Shown in pieces: positions 38,941 through 48,856 of a stretch of 64,000 nt of DNA (its first letter is position 1; every line of letters starts with the position of its first letter). This DNA comes from Haemophilus parainfluenzae. Its GTDB lineage: Bacteria > Pseudomonadota > Gammaproteobacteria > Enterobacterales > Pasteurellaceae. The notes below the pieces were generated by a model. It had not been told where the DNA came from and did no database searches. It saw only the letters and a program-made list of their open reading frames with translations. The stretch covers positions 248,001 through 312,000 of the forward strand of contig NZ_CP063121.1 in the NCBI RefSeq assembly GCF_014931415.1, read 5' to 3'. The translations under genes and the position numbers were made by a program.

Positions 38941-39837
38941 ATGAGCAAATCCTGTGGTGGCGCCTGTGGCTGTGATGCAACGTCCGCAGCGGATACCGAT
39001 ATACAGGCCTCCTCCGAGGCGCCAGGGAGATGGGTCAGTGTTTATGCAGTGCCGAAGATGGACTGTCCATCAGAAGAACGAATGATTCGCCTAGCCCTGA
39101 ACGGCTTTGAGGAGATTCGGGCGCTGTCCTTCGACTTGTCGAACCGCCGGCTGAAGGTCGTGCATGACGGCGAGGTCGAGCCCGTCACCTCGAAACTGAA
39201 GACCTTGGGGCTAGGCGCCTCGCTTCAGGAAACCGTCGCTGCAAATCCAGAGACCATCAAGGCCGCCGAGTTTTCGGCAGCTTCTGCTAAGCAAGAATCC
39301 GGGACCCTGCGCTGGTTGCTCGGCATCAATGCACTTCTGTTCGTGGTGGAAATGACTGCCGGTCTGATCGCCCAGTCCACCGGCCTGATTGGAGAATCCC
39401 TGGACAATTTTTCCGATGCGGCGGTGTACGGGCTTGCCCTTTATGCGGTTGGACATAGCGTGAAAATGCAGGTACGTGCCGCGCATCTTGCTGGTGTACT
39501 GCAACTGATCTTGGCTGTGGGCGTGCTCGTAGAGGTGGTGAGACGCTTTGTATTCGGTAGTGAGCCTGAATCTCTGGTGATGATGGCTATCGCATTCGTC
39601 GCATTGATTGCCAATACCAGTTGTCTGCTGCTCATATCCAAACATCGGGAAGGCGGGGCGCACATGAAGGCAAGCTGGATATTCTCGGCCAACGACGTGG
39701 TGATCAACCTGGGGGGCATCACCGCCGGCGCCCTGGTCGCGTGGACCGGTTCCAATTATCCAGATCTGATTATCGGCACCATCGCGGGGGGGATTGTACT
39801 TAACGGTGCCAGACGCATTTTGGCGTTGAAGGGTTAA
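38941..39837 (+). CDS. CDF cation transporter with N-terminal HMA-like domain
   Basis: 298 residues from the ATG at 38941 (MSKSCGGACGCDA; an ATG seven codons earlier lies too near the promoter). A Cys-rich start is followed by an HMA-like ferredoxin fold (VYAVPKMDCPSEERMIRLAL) and a cation-diffusion membrane domain with ESLDNFSDAAVYGLAL and SANDVVINLGG as metal-site helices. The usual C-terminal cytosolic domain is missing, as in related HMA-CDF proteins. It probably exports divalent metal such as Zn, Cd or Co. The gene is clearly GC-rich beside its AT-rich surroundings, a sign of transfer. Confidence 0.85.
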   Translation: MSKSCGGACGCDATSAADTDIQASSEAPGRWVSVYAVPKMDCPSEERMIRLALNGFEEIRALSFDLSNRRLKVVHDGEVEPVTSKLKTLGLGASLQETVAANPETIKAAEFSAASAKQESGTLRWLLGINALLFVVEMTAGLIAQSTGLIGESLDNFSDAAVYGLALYAVGHSVKMQVRAAHLAGVLQLILAVGVLVEVVRRFVFGSEPESLVMMAIAFVALIANTSCLLLISKHREGGAHMKASWIFSANDVVINLGGITAGALVAWTGSNYPDLIIGTIAGGIVLNGARRILALKG

Positions 39838-39881
39838 ATAATGCTCATTATTGGCAAAAAGCTCTCGCCGTATGCCCTGTT

Positions 39882-40112
39882 TTATCTGCTTATACCCCTG
39901 CTTTGTTTTTTGCGTTGAGATATTACCGTTTCAAGCTGTTTATTAAACTCTGTAATGTCGTTAATTGCTCGCTGATTTCGTGGTATTGTTGAATGATTAA
40001 GGCGTTTTCTTCTCGCAAACTCCGCAAGCCTTGCTTTCGTTTTTCGTTCAAGCAAGGCATTGTATTCATCTTCTGACAATGCTATTTCTAGGCGTTTGGT
40101 TCGCTTTTTCAT
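39882..40112 (-). CDS. Small MobC-like mobilization protein
   Basis: 76 residues from the ATG at 40112 (MKKRTKRLEIALSEDEYNALL). The Lys/Arg-rich start and the following helices (LERKTKARLAEFARRKRLNH) resemble ribbon-helix-helix accessory proteins of mobilizable plasmids (MobC/MbeC type). The longer open frame upstream to 40376 runs through the right direct repeat and dyads and was not used. No relaxase gene is present, so this is a remnant of a mobilization module. The family call is tentative. Confidence 0.5.
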   Translation of the reverse strand: MKKRTKRLEIALSEDEYNALLERKTKARLAEFARRKRLNHSTIPRNQRAINDITEFNKQLETVISQRKKQSRGISR

Positions 40113-40154
40113 TAGGTGTCCGTTCTTCAAATTAGCGGTGAAACCGCAGGGGGT

Positions 40155-40223
40155 CAAGGGGGATTTATCCCTCTTGCAAGGGCATAGACTTAGTATCACA
40201 GATACGGGGCTATGTGTCCTTGC
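40155..40223. other. Possible oriT / nic region upstream of the MobC-like gene
   Basis: Two dyads lie directly upstream of the mob-like gene: AGGGGGAT-TT-ATCCCTCT, symmetrical except one pair, and GCAAGGGCATAG (40176-40187) facing CTATGTGTCCTTGC (40210-40223). A GC-rich GGGGGTCAAGGGGG tract precedes them. Tandem inverted repeats next to mobC are typical of transfer origins; a nic site cannot be assigned. Confidence 0.4.
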
Positions 40224-40250
40224 TTTAACTATTAGACAATAGTACGCCAA

Positions 40251-40301
40251 AAGCCCCGAGAGTGATATTAAAAAATCAGCGGAGCCGAAGGCGACTTCAT
40301 T
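40251..40301 (+). repeat. Right direct repeat of the metal/mob island
   Basis: AAGCCCCGAGAG... GCGGAGCCGAAGGCGACTTCAT, in the same orientation as 38771-38816 about 1.48 kb to the left. Confidence 0.7.
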
Positions 40302-40610
40302 ATACCAATTGTCCACAAAAATATTTCTAATGGTGTCTTTAAACGCTGCATATTTCCTAATATCTCTCTTAATCAATATATTTGTGTATTATGCTTTTCT
40401 TATCAATACAGAAAAATACTACTTTCCGGAATACTTTCATCATTTTCTTACCCTATAAAAAAGCAAATTTATTTAACTACACTTCAAAAAACATTTGAAT
40501 TAATATAACATTTTAGTCAACTATTTATATAACTTAAACAAGCAGTTATTTTTCAGCGTTTTTTACAAAACATTTATTAAATCCGACCGCTTGTGATAAA
40601 AGGAACAACT
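40302..40610. other. AT-rich gap right of the island
   Basis: About 310 bp without a credible gene. It is very AT-rich, lacks obvious repeats apart from the flanking one, and holds the promoter of the next gene. An AAAGGA site sits before the start codon at 40611. Confidence 0.4.
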
Positions 40611-41450
40611 ATGCATAAATTTTTAATGACAGCCCTTCTCGCCAGTCTTTCTACCTCGGCTTTCGCACTTTTCCCAGTTCAAACCGATTGGCAAGCGAAT
40701 CACTTACAAGGCAAAGTGAAATCTGTTATTTCACATTCGGAAGATAATCCTGAAGCGGCAGAAGGAGAGGTGGTCACGAACGATGTTCGTCAATTTTATA
40801 ACGAGCAAGGTTTTTTAATTAAAACTGAAGATGTTACTGGCGAGTCTGAACATTTCGATAAAACGACGGCGAATTATCGATATGATCAAAACAATCGATT
40901 AGAAGAAATTCGTTACGATATCTATAAAGAGACTCATGGAAGACTCTACCACTATCAAGAAAATGCCGATGGTTCGGGTGCCATTTTAGAAATCACTTAT
41001 GTAGGCAAAAAGCCCAAAAAGCCGAACTTCCAAGAAGATTACATCAAAAGAGTTTACGACAAAGATGGGAAACTCATCTCTGAAGCTGTTTATTATGCAA
41101 AACTTATTGACGGCCATGCGAAAAAATTCCATTACAAGGACGATAAACTCATCAAAGCTTGTGACTTTGATGACAATGGAAAAGAAAGTAATTGCGAAAC
41201 TTATCGTTATCTCGAAAATGGCGACTTTGTACATAACACGTCTTTTAATGAGGGGCGAGCAGATTTTACTTATGACAAAAATCACAATGAATTAAAACGC
41301 CAAATTTTTGATCAACATGGGAAATTAGAAGAAACCCTCACGACGCGTCATAAATTTGATCAACACGGTAATGTGATTGAAAGCATTATGTATGATGAAA
41401 AAGGTATATGGTTAGATAAAACCACTAAGAAATATGAATATTACGAGTAA
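40611..41450 (+). CDS. Secreted protein of unknown function with YD-like repeats
   Basis: 279 residues from the ATG at 40611 (MHKFLMTALLASLSTSAFA), a Sec signal peptide with AFA cleavage; AAAGGA precedes it. The mature part is a run of short strands with recurring F/Y-x-Y-D-x-N/K-G-x-L units (YRYDQNNRLEEI, RVYDKDGKLISE, FTYDKNHNELKR, HKFDQHGNVIES), like the beta-strand repeats of YD/RHS and MORN-like proteins. Probably periplasmic or surface exposed. No catalytic motif is visible and function is unknown. Confidence 0.8.
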   Translation: MHKFLMTALLASLSTSAFALFPVQTDWQANHLQGKVKSVISHSEDNPEAAEGEVVTNDVRQFYNEQGFLIKTEDVTGESEHFDKTTANYRYDQNNRLEEIRYDIYKETHGRLYHYQENADGSGAILEITYVGKKPKKPNFQEDYIKRVYDKDGKLISEAVYYAKLIDGHAKKFHYKDDKLIKACDFDDNGKESNCETYRYLENGDFVHNTSFNEGRADFTYDKNHNELKRQIFDQHGKLEETLTTRHKFDQHGNVIESIMYDEKGIWLDKTTKKYEYYE

Positions 41451-41476
41451 TCTCTTTTAAACTGAGCATTTTTATT

Positions 41477-41707
41477 ATGTTTTTTAAATCTAAACAACAC
41501 GCTGATAAATTAGACAAAACATTAATCACCAAACTGGACAAAATCTTTCAATATTTTAAGGCGGCTAAAGTAGAAGCAGAAAGTGATTATACTTTGCTTT
41601 ATGTTGATACGGGTTCCGACAATTTCTATTGCTTAGTTTGCCCAAAATCAGCAGCGCCTCGCATAATAGAAATTGCAGATATATTAAATTTACCTATCAA
41701 CCATTAA
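41477..41707 (+). CDS. Small protein of unknown function
   Basis: 76 residues (MFFKSKQHADKLDKTLITKL) beginning 26 bp after the secreted YD-like protein on the same strand. It has an amphipathic N-terminal helix, then beta segments (YTLLYVDTGSDNFYCLVCP) and a final helix. No signal peptide. Codon use looks normal. A partner of the preceding gene is possible (toxin/immunity-like layout), but nothing in the sequence proves it. Confidence 0.6.
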   Translation: MFFKSKQHADKLDKTLITKLDKIFQYFKAAKVEAESDYTLLYVDTGSDNFYCLVCPKSAAPRIIEIADILNLPINH

Positions 41708-41931
41708 ATTTTAGATAAGAAAACTGCCTAGCAGTAATAAAGAGCGGTCAGTTTTGTTGCATTTTTGCAAAATATCTCAGTGATTGAATAGCGGAATTTG
41801 TAATGTGAGTGAAAAGTAACACAGCCCCGCGCTATAAAAATATTTTAGATAACTAACAAAGTTAAACTTCTGACTATCGCTGCGGTCGTAATTTAAATAG
41901 AATACGCTTTTATCTACACGGAAATGAAAGA

Positions 41932-42867
41932 ATGAAACTTGCTGTTATTTTACCCGCATATAATGCAGAAAATTTTCTCACTGAATGTTTAGATTCATTG
42001 TTGAATCAAACCTTTAGTGATTTTTGTATTCTGGCGGTTAATGATGCTTCTACCGATAACACTGGTGACATTCTCGAAAGCTATGCGACAAAAGATGCTC
42101 GCTTACGTGTTTACCATTTACCTCAAAACCAAGGTGAACCTGCTGTCATGCAATTTGTCATGGATATGCTTAACTATATGAATGTGGAGTATGTTGCACG
42201 TATGGATGCTGATGATATTTGTGTGCCACACCGTTTTGAAAAGCAGATTCAATATTTAGACGGGCATCCTGAAATTGATATTTTAGGAAGTAATGCACTG
42301 CTCTTTAATGATGGGCAAACTGATAAAATGACTAAAATAAGTACACTTCCTCTTTTAGATAAAGATATAAAAGCACATTTTTCTTTAGCTCGTGACAATA
42401 TCATTAATCCCTCTTCAATGTGGCGACATTCTAGTATCAAAGCGCTCGAAATTAATTATGCACAAACAGCTACTGCGCCCGATTTTCATATGTGGGTACA
42501 ATGTGCATTACATCAAAAGAAATTTGCGAATTTACCAGAGCCATTATTGTTTTATCGGATACACCAAGGCCAAGCGAGTAAAATACATGACAAAATTAGC
42601 GAGTCTATTCAATACTCTATGGAGCTATGGATAAGTCATTTATTTCCAGAATTAACACCTAAAGAAGTCAGCTTACTGAGCCTTATACTGCACGGGAAAA
42701 GCATTAAATTACGCACTGAAGAGTTTGAAATCGCCTTTTCAGCTTATGACAAAGTGCGTTCAAATAATGAAATCTCACTATTTGGTGAAGATCGGGAAAC
42801 GATGTTTAGTATTTTAGATGCACATACACAATTCTTGAAAAAGCTTTTGTATCAAAGAACCCAATAA
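41932..42867 (+). CDS. Glycosyltransferase, family 2
   Basis: 311 residues with a GT-A fold: ILPAYNAENFLTECLDSLLNQTF, then VNDASTDNTGDIL and the DxD-like metal site ARMDADDICVPHRFEKQ. No transmembrane segment, so it is cytosolic or peripheral. It probably adds a sugar to lipooligosaccharide or another surface glycan; donor and acceptor are unknown. No tetranucleotide repeat lies in its 5' end, unlike many phase-variable LOS genes of Haemophilus. Confidence 0.88.
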   Translation: MKLAVILPAYNAENFLTECLDSLLNQTFSDFCILAVNDASTDNTGDILESYATKDARLRVYHLPQNQGEPAVMQFVMDMLNYMNVEYVARMDADDICVPHRFEKQIQYLDGHPEIDILGSNALLFNDGQTDKMTKISTLPLLDKDIKAHFSLARDNIINPSSMWRHSSIKALEINYAQTATAPDFHMWVQCALHQKKFANLPEPLLFYRIHQGQASKIHDKISESIQYSMELWISHLFPELTPKEVSLLSLILHGKSIKLRTEEFEIAFSAYDKVRSNNEISLFGEDRETMFSILDAHTQFLKKLLYQRTQ

Positions 42868-42891
42868 AGCTTTTACTTCATCAGACTACTT

Positions 42892-42922
42892 CCCCAATCT
42901 AAATAGAATTGGGGAAATTTTT
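42892..42922 (+). terminator. Glycosyltransferase terminator
   Basis: CCCCAAT / ATTGGGG with a nine-base loop, followed by AAATTTTT. Confidence 0.72.
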
Positions 42923-42998
42923 ATCCGTTTTAATATCAAAGTGCGGTCATTTTTAGCCAATTTTTTGTAATAACATCACCGCACTTTACATATCTAGC

Positions 42999-44768
42999 CT
43001 ATTTTTCAAAAATGGCTTCGACGGTTAATTCCTTGTAGTGATAGCCCTTTTCTTGACTAAATTGCATTTCAAGTGAACCTAAATAGATAGCAAAACTTGA
43101 TGCATCAATTTTTAGTAAGTCTTTGATGATTAGTTTAAGATCTGATTCCGCCAGTTTTTTCATTGAATCTAAATGATGTTGTTGAAAGACCTGTTTAATA
43201 TGCTGATCCATATCGGTACAATATCTATCATGCTCTTCAACAAAACAAACTTCGGCTCGTTCTTTTGGCTCATTCTCTTCTTTTTTCGAGCTGTTATCGT
43301 CCACACGATAGAATTGATGGACTGGCACATGGATCCATTTTTTATACGAACTCACATCAATTGATGACCATTCAAACTCAGCTTCTCTAACCGGGCTATT
43401 TTGCAGAGCCATAATGTCGCTATCATTGATACGGAAAGAATGCTCATAAACATCCAATGAAATCAGTTCATTCGCTTTTTCACCATATCTTTGTACAAAG
43501 GCTTTTCGTTTCTCTTCATAATTAGAGCTGTCATAAGGCCCTAAGTCCAAACGATGGACTAAATAATCAGATACATCATCTAATTCATTCCAATCTTGGC
43601 GTTCGTTTTCTGGCATATCTTCTAAGCGACTTAAAAAATCCACATCATCACGAATTTTTCCTTGCCCATCAGATAAATTAAGCTTTGTGAGTAAATGCTC
43701 AAAACGTTCCGTTTGGCTTTGATAAGCGATTTCTTTTGGTTTCACCACCCAAGTCATGGCAAAAATTGCGGCTATTACAACGACAGAAATCAAACGATAT
43801 TGACGAATTTTAGGGATGATTAAAATAGCATAAGCAATCGTAATCGCCGAGGCTAATGCCACTAAATAAATCCGTTGTTCAGTCCAAGCATAGGCACTAA
43901 TTCGACGGTCAATTGCCAACCATAGCAGTACAATGGGAACAGTGGAAAGGTATGGAAAAAACTTAAAGAAACTGTCCCAATTTGCTTTAACACTAATACT
44001 ACGTAAAGCGTAAACACCTAAGCCTACGACTAAGTAAGGCAACGCAATATTCGACACCATTCCTTTTGGCAACGCCCCTGCTAAGATAATTTTGCCCACA
44101 TAAGCATAAAGTAGAACAGTAAAAATCATTAAGGCTGGCGCTAAGATAAAATTTACTAAAATTTCAACGCTACGATTTAGTGTCATCCCTATATTTTCTT
44201 GGCGCTGTTGAAAGACCAAAAAGAACAAAGGAAGACAAAATACGGTAATTGAAGAATAAAGATGCTTTTGAAACCATTCACTAAAATCAATGTTAAATAA
44301 TGCACTGATTGAAGCCAAAATTGCAGCGACCAAACCAGAGACGAGCCCCCAGCCAGCAATGGATGACGTGATGTAATATAGCGTCGTAAAATTACGATAA
44401 GTAAAGGCTTGATTGTTTCTGACAAATGGAAAGCCACATAATATCAATAATACAATAAATTGAGCGCCCCAAAACTTAGGGCTATAAGCATAAAAATCAG
44501 CATTATCATTCACTTGCCAAATGGTGAAAACGGCAATAAGCGGCACAATCCACGAAAAACTATACCAGACATAAGGGCGAGATAAATAAATAAAGGCAAA
44601 CAGCATCGGCTCAAATAGCCAATAAGCTAAATGATCTTTTTCTGAATTCATATCCACAAACCAAATCCCAAGAGCAAACGTAGCAATCATGAAGATTTCA
44701 ATCGGATGAGTTGATATCGCTGATTTTATTCGTGTTTTGGTTTGGTGAAAAAAAGTCGAAAGAGACAT
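42999..44768 (-). CDS. DUF4153 integral membrane protein
   Basis: 589 residues from the ATG at 44768 (MSLSTFFHQTKTRIK), with AAGGA upstream; an in-frame start 11 codons earlier has no such site. About ten hydrophobic segments fill the first 360 residues, including the DUF4153 region (LYAYVGKIILAGALPKGMVSNIALPYLVVG). The last 230 residues are soluble and charged. Function of the family is unknown. It is convergent with the glycosyltransferase and divergent from eno. Confidence 0.8.
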   Translation of the reverse strand: MSLSTFFHQTKTRIKSAISTHPIEIFMIATFALGIWFVDMNSEKDHLAYWLFEPMLFAFIYLSRPYVWYSFSWIVPLIAVFTIWQVNDNADFYAYSPKFWGAQFIVLLILCGFPFVRNNQAFTYRNFTTLYYITSSIAGWGLVSGLVAAILASISALFNIDFSEWFQKHLYSSITVFCLPLFFLVFQQRQENIGMTLNRSVEILVNFILAPALMIFTVLLYAYVGKIILAGALPKGMVSNIALPYLVVGLGVYALRSISVKANWDSFFKFFPYLSTVPIVLLWLAIDRRISAYAWTEQRIYLVALASAITIAYAILIIPKIRQYRLISVVVIAAIFAMTWVVKPKEIAYQSQTERFEHLLTKLNLSDGQGKIRDDVDFLSRLEDMPENERQDWNELDDVSDYLVHRLDLGPYDSSNYEEKRKAFVQRYGEKANELISLDVYEHSFRINDSDIMALQNSPVREAEFEWSSIDVSSYKKWIHVPVHQFYRVDDNSSKKEENEPKERAEVCFVEEHDRYCTDMDQHIKQVFQQHHLDSMKKLAESDLKLIIKDLLKIDASSFAIYLGSLEMQFSQEKGYHYKELTVEAIFEK

Positions 44769-46366
<1,598 letters not shown>

Positions 46367-46392
46367 CTCACGCTGAATTTACTATAAAATAT

Positions 46393-46426
46393 CACCGCAC
46401 TTTGCACAAAAGTGCGGTGTTTTTTT
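46393..46426 (+). terminator. eno terminator, inverted uptake sequences
   Basis: CACCGCACTT / AAGTGCGGTG with a short loop and a seven-T run; both arms are complete uptake words. Confidence 0.9.
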
Positions 46427-46437
46427 AAGGTGTTTTT

Positions 46438-47076
46438 ATGAAGACACAATCTGATTCACTTCTTACTGAACCTTGGTTATCTTGGGCAATCGAAATTCAA
46501 AGCATTGCACAAAACGGGCTAACTTATTGCAAAAATATCTATGATATTGAACGCTATGAACGCTTGAGGGATTTGTCTGCTGAAATGCTCGCTTATAAAA
46601 CAGCAATACCAAAAGAAACCGTCAAATCGTTTTTCTGCAATGGGGCTGGTTATCAAACCCCTAAAATCGATTCGCGCGCAGCTATTTTCAAAGATGATAA
46701 AATTTTATTAGTACAAGAAAATGATGGACTTTGGTCACTGCCTGGCGGCTGGATAGATGTGCTAGAAACCATTCATAGTAATACGATTAAAGAAGTACGC
46801 GAAGAAGCGGGACTTAATGTTAAACCGACGTTCATTATTGCCATTCACGAACAACATAAACGCAATTTTCCGCCTTTTGCACATCCTGTACTCAAAACCT
46901 TCGTCATGTGCGAACCATTAAGTGGCGAATTTCAACCAAATAGTGAAACCGTTCAATCTGCCTATTTTGCATTAAATGAACTGCCACCAATGAATGAAGA
47001 AAAAAATACGCCCGCACAGGTTGAACTTTGCTTTCAGGCACACCATAGTAGTCACTGGACTACACAATTTGATTAG
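46438..47076 (+). CDS. NUDIX hydrolase
   Basis: 212 residues. The N-terminal 65 residues are helical, then the NUDIX fold with box GGWIDVLETIHSNTIKEVRE plus EAGL; the expected Arg before the first Glu is Lys. It probably hydrolyses a nucleoside diphosphate derivative such as ADP-ribose; the exact substrate is unknown. First gene of a tight operon: eight bases to the next start, and similar gaps through the ATP-grasp gene at 50038. Confidence 0.87.
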   Translation: MKTQSDSLLTEPWLSWAIEIQSIAQNGLTYCKNIYDIERYERLRDLSAEMLAYKTAIPKETVKSFFCNGAGYQTPKIDSRAAIFKDDKILLVQENDGLWSLPGGWIDVLETIHSNTIKEVREEAGLNVKPTFIIAIHEQHKRNFPPFAHPVLKTFVMCEPLSGEFQPNSETVQSAYFALNELPPMNEEKNTPAQVELCFQAHHSSHWTTQFD

Positions 47077-47084
47077 GAAATACC

Positions 47085-47504
47085 ATGTTACATTTAACCC
47101 TCGAAGACCAACTTTTTCTCGGTCAACCAAAGCAAGTCGGTACACACTCGACTGTACATGACCATCTGGCGGTGATGTTTGAAGATGATGGCGAAACCGG
47201 CTATTTTTATGCGTTAGATATGCGTCAAAATGCACAACCGATTGTCGACTCCTTACATGTTTATAACGTCGATAACACTCGCAATCACCACGAAGCACGT
47301 AAATTAGAAATCTGCTGGGATGAAAGCGGTTATTTAGCCTTATTGCTTATTAACGGCTATCCCCATGCCGTATTTGATTTTGCTCATTTGATCGGCTATA
47401 ACACCAACAAGCATCCTCAGCCTGACTTAATGAGCATGTGGACACACGAAGAAATCACCAATGAACGTGCAACAGCATGGCTTGGTGTGAATACCATTAA
47501 ATAG
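47085..47504 (+). CDS. DUF2251-like protein of unknown function
   Basis: 139 residues without signal peptide or membrane segment. It has acidic and aromatic-rich strands (VMFEDDGETGYFYALD, ICWDESGYLALLLINGYPHAVFDF). I believe it belongs to the DUF2251 family, but that is from memory of similar Haemophilus proteins. It lies between the NUDIX and HAD hydrolase genes with eight-base gaps on both sides, so all three are co-transcribed. Confidence 0.7.
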   Translation: MLHLTLEDQLFLGQPKQVGTHSTVHDHLAVMFEDDGETGYFYALDMRQNAQPIVDSLHVYNVDNTRNHHEARKLEICWDESGYLALLLINGYPHAVFDFAHLIGYNTNKHPQPDLMSMWTHEEITNERATAWLGVNTIK

Positions 47505-47512
47505 GATTAACT

Positions 47513-48220
47513 ATGCGATTTTACCGCGGTCTTCAGCCTTTCAAGATCATGAGTTTTGATCTTGATGATACCCTTTACGATAACAGTGATGTCATTCGTT
47601 TAGCCGAAGAACGCTTTCTTCAATGTGTGCAAAAACACTCACAACTGACCAATCTTACCTCAGAATATTGGCGAGAATGGAAATGGCAACTGGTGGAGAA
47701 AGATCCCTTGATTGCTGAAGATGTGATTGCCTGGCGTGTCGAAACGTTACGGCACTTACTGGCGCATCATGGTAAGAGTGCGGTTGAAATTGACCGCACT
47801 TTAGCGCTTGCCATGGAAGAGTTTATTAAATGGCGACATAAAATTGATGTACCCGCAGAAAGTATTGAAGTGCTGAATCAACTGAAAGATCGCTACCTAT
47901 TGAGCGTGATTACCAATGGTAATGTGGTTGCAACACGCATTGGATTTGAACATTTTCAGCTGAGTTTACGTGGTGGAGAACAAGGCAGAGCGAAACCTCA
48001 TCAAGATTTGTTCCACCAAACCGCCCATTATTTTGGCGTAAAACCGAGTGAAATTTTACATATTGGTGATAACTTAACCACGGATGTTCAAGGCGCCATT
48101 CAAGCTGGCTGCCAAGCTGTATGGATTAATTTATCGGGTAAAAACCTCAATTCATTTACTGAAGCAAGTGTTTTGCCTACATTAGAAATCAATCATTTAA
48201 CTGAATTATTAACACTTTAA
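47513..48220 (+). CDS. yigB: HAD phosphatase, YigB-like
   Basis: 235-residue haloacid dehalogenase hydrolase: motif I FDLDDTLYDN, motif II VITNGN, motif III Lys in RAKPHQD and motif IV HIGDNLTTDVQGA. YigB dephosphorylates the riboflavin precursor 5-amino-6-(5-phosphoribitylamino)uracil and FMN in E. coli. The E. coli partner gene xerC is not here. Two uptake words lie inside it near 47778 and 47793 as an inverted pair within codons. Confidence 0.85.
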   Translation: MRFYRGLQPFKIMSFDLDDTLYDNSDVIRLAEERFLQCVQKHSQLTNLTSEYWREWKWQLVEKDPLIAEDVIAWRVETLRHLLAHHGKSAVEIDRTLALAMEEFIKWRHKIDVPAESIEVLNQLKDRYLLSVITNGNVVATRIGFEHFQLSLRGGEQGRAKPHQDLFHQTAHYFGVKPSEILHIGDNLTTDVQGAIQAGCQAVWINLSGKNLNSFTEASVLPTLEINHLTELLTL

Positions 48221-48224
48221 CCCT

Positions 48225-48854
48225 ATGATGAAAAAGAAAAATCAAGTTCTCGTCAGCCTTTCCATTGTGGCTTTATTAGGAGGTTGCTCAGAAGAACAAG
48301 TTCAACGAGATGTTTATAACAGCCTTGAGGATTGTTTAGCCGATTGGCAAAAAATTGAATTATGCGAAGCTGACCAATCTAATGAAAATAACAGCGGTAC
48401 AACTGCACATGCTGGCTCAGGCTCCTCTCTCTCGGGCAATTTAAATACACGTCCAAGCAATAATAGTGAATGGTCAGAAGACAATCAAACCGTCAAACAA
48501 ACCTTAAATCCAGATGGCGCAACTCACTCTGGCAACTCAAGCGGCTCTGAGGGAACAAGCCACACCAGCTCTGCAACAGGAGAAGGACACGGTAGTATGG
48601 GCAGTGCGATTGCTGGTGCTGCAATGGGTTATATGATCGCGCGTACGATGGGCTCATTTTTAGGTCCAAGCTACAATCCAAGTAACCGTGCCGTTTCAAC
48701 ACCAACGGGCCAAGTTATCCAACCACAAACTAATCGTTCTGTCGGTAAACCTGTATTAGTGAAAGGTAATGCAGGCAGCACTTACAGCAAACCAGTTTCA
48801 CGCGGTGGCTTTAAAAGCTCAAATTCAAGCAGCAGCCATAGCTCAGGCGGTTAA
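48225..48854 (+). CDS. ygiB: YgiB-like DUF1190 lipoprotein
   Basis: 209 residues; an N-terminal signal with lipobox LLGGC predicts a lipoprotein. The start VQRDVYNSLEDCLADW and the Ser/Gly-rich low-complexity middle are followed by a hydrophobic glycine segment (GSAIAGAAMGYMIARTMG) and a final PVSRGGFKSS, all as in YgiB. It is always next to the YgiC-type ATP-grasp gene, here two bases away. Function is unknown; an envelope role is likely. Confidence 0.82.
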   Translation: MMKKKNQVLVSLSIVALLGGCSEEQVQRDVYNSLEDCLADWQKIELCEADQSNENNSGTTAHAGSGSSLSGNLNTRPSNNSEWSEDNQTVKQTLNPDGATHSGNSSGSEGTSHTSSATGEGHGSMGSAIAGAAMGYMIARTMGSFLGPSYNPSNRAVSTPTGQVIQPQTNRSVGKPVLVKGNAGSTYSKPVSRGGFKSSNSSSSHSSGG

Positions 48855-48856
48855 AT

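Noticed and set aside
38771..40301. Composite transposon or insertion sequence around the CDF gene
   Set aside because: The flanking repeats are direct, imperfect and only about 48 bp. No transposase, terminal inverted repeats or target duplication were found.
39882..40376. 164-residue reading of the MobC-like gene
   Set aside because: The N-terminal 88 residues run through the right direct repeat and the dyads and look non-coding; only the part from the ATG at 40112 resembles a mobilization protein.
41932..42867. Phase-variable LOS glycosyltransferase
   Set aside because: No tetranucleotide or homopolymer tract was found in the 5' end or promoter, so there is no evidence for switching.
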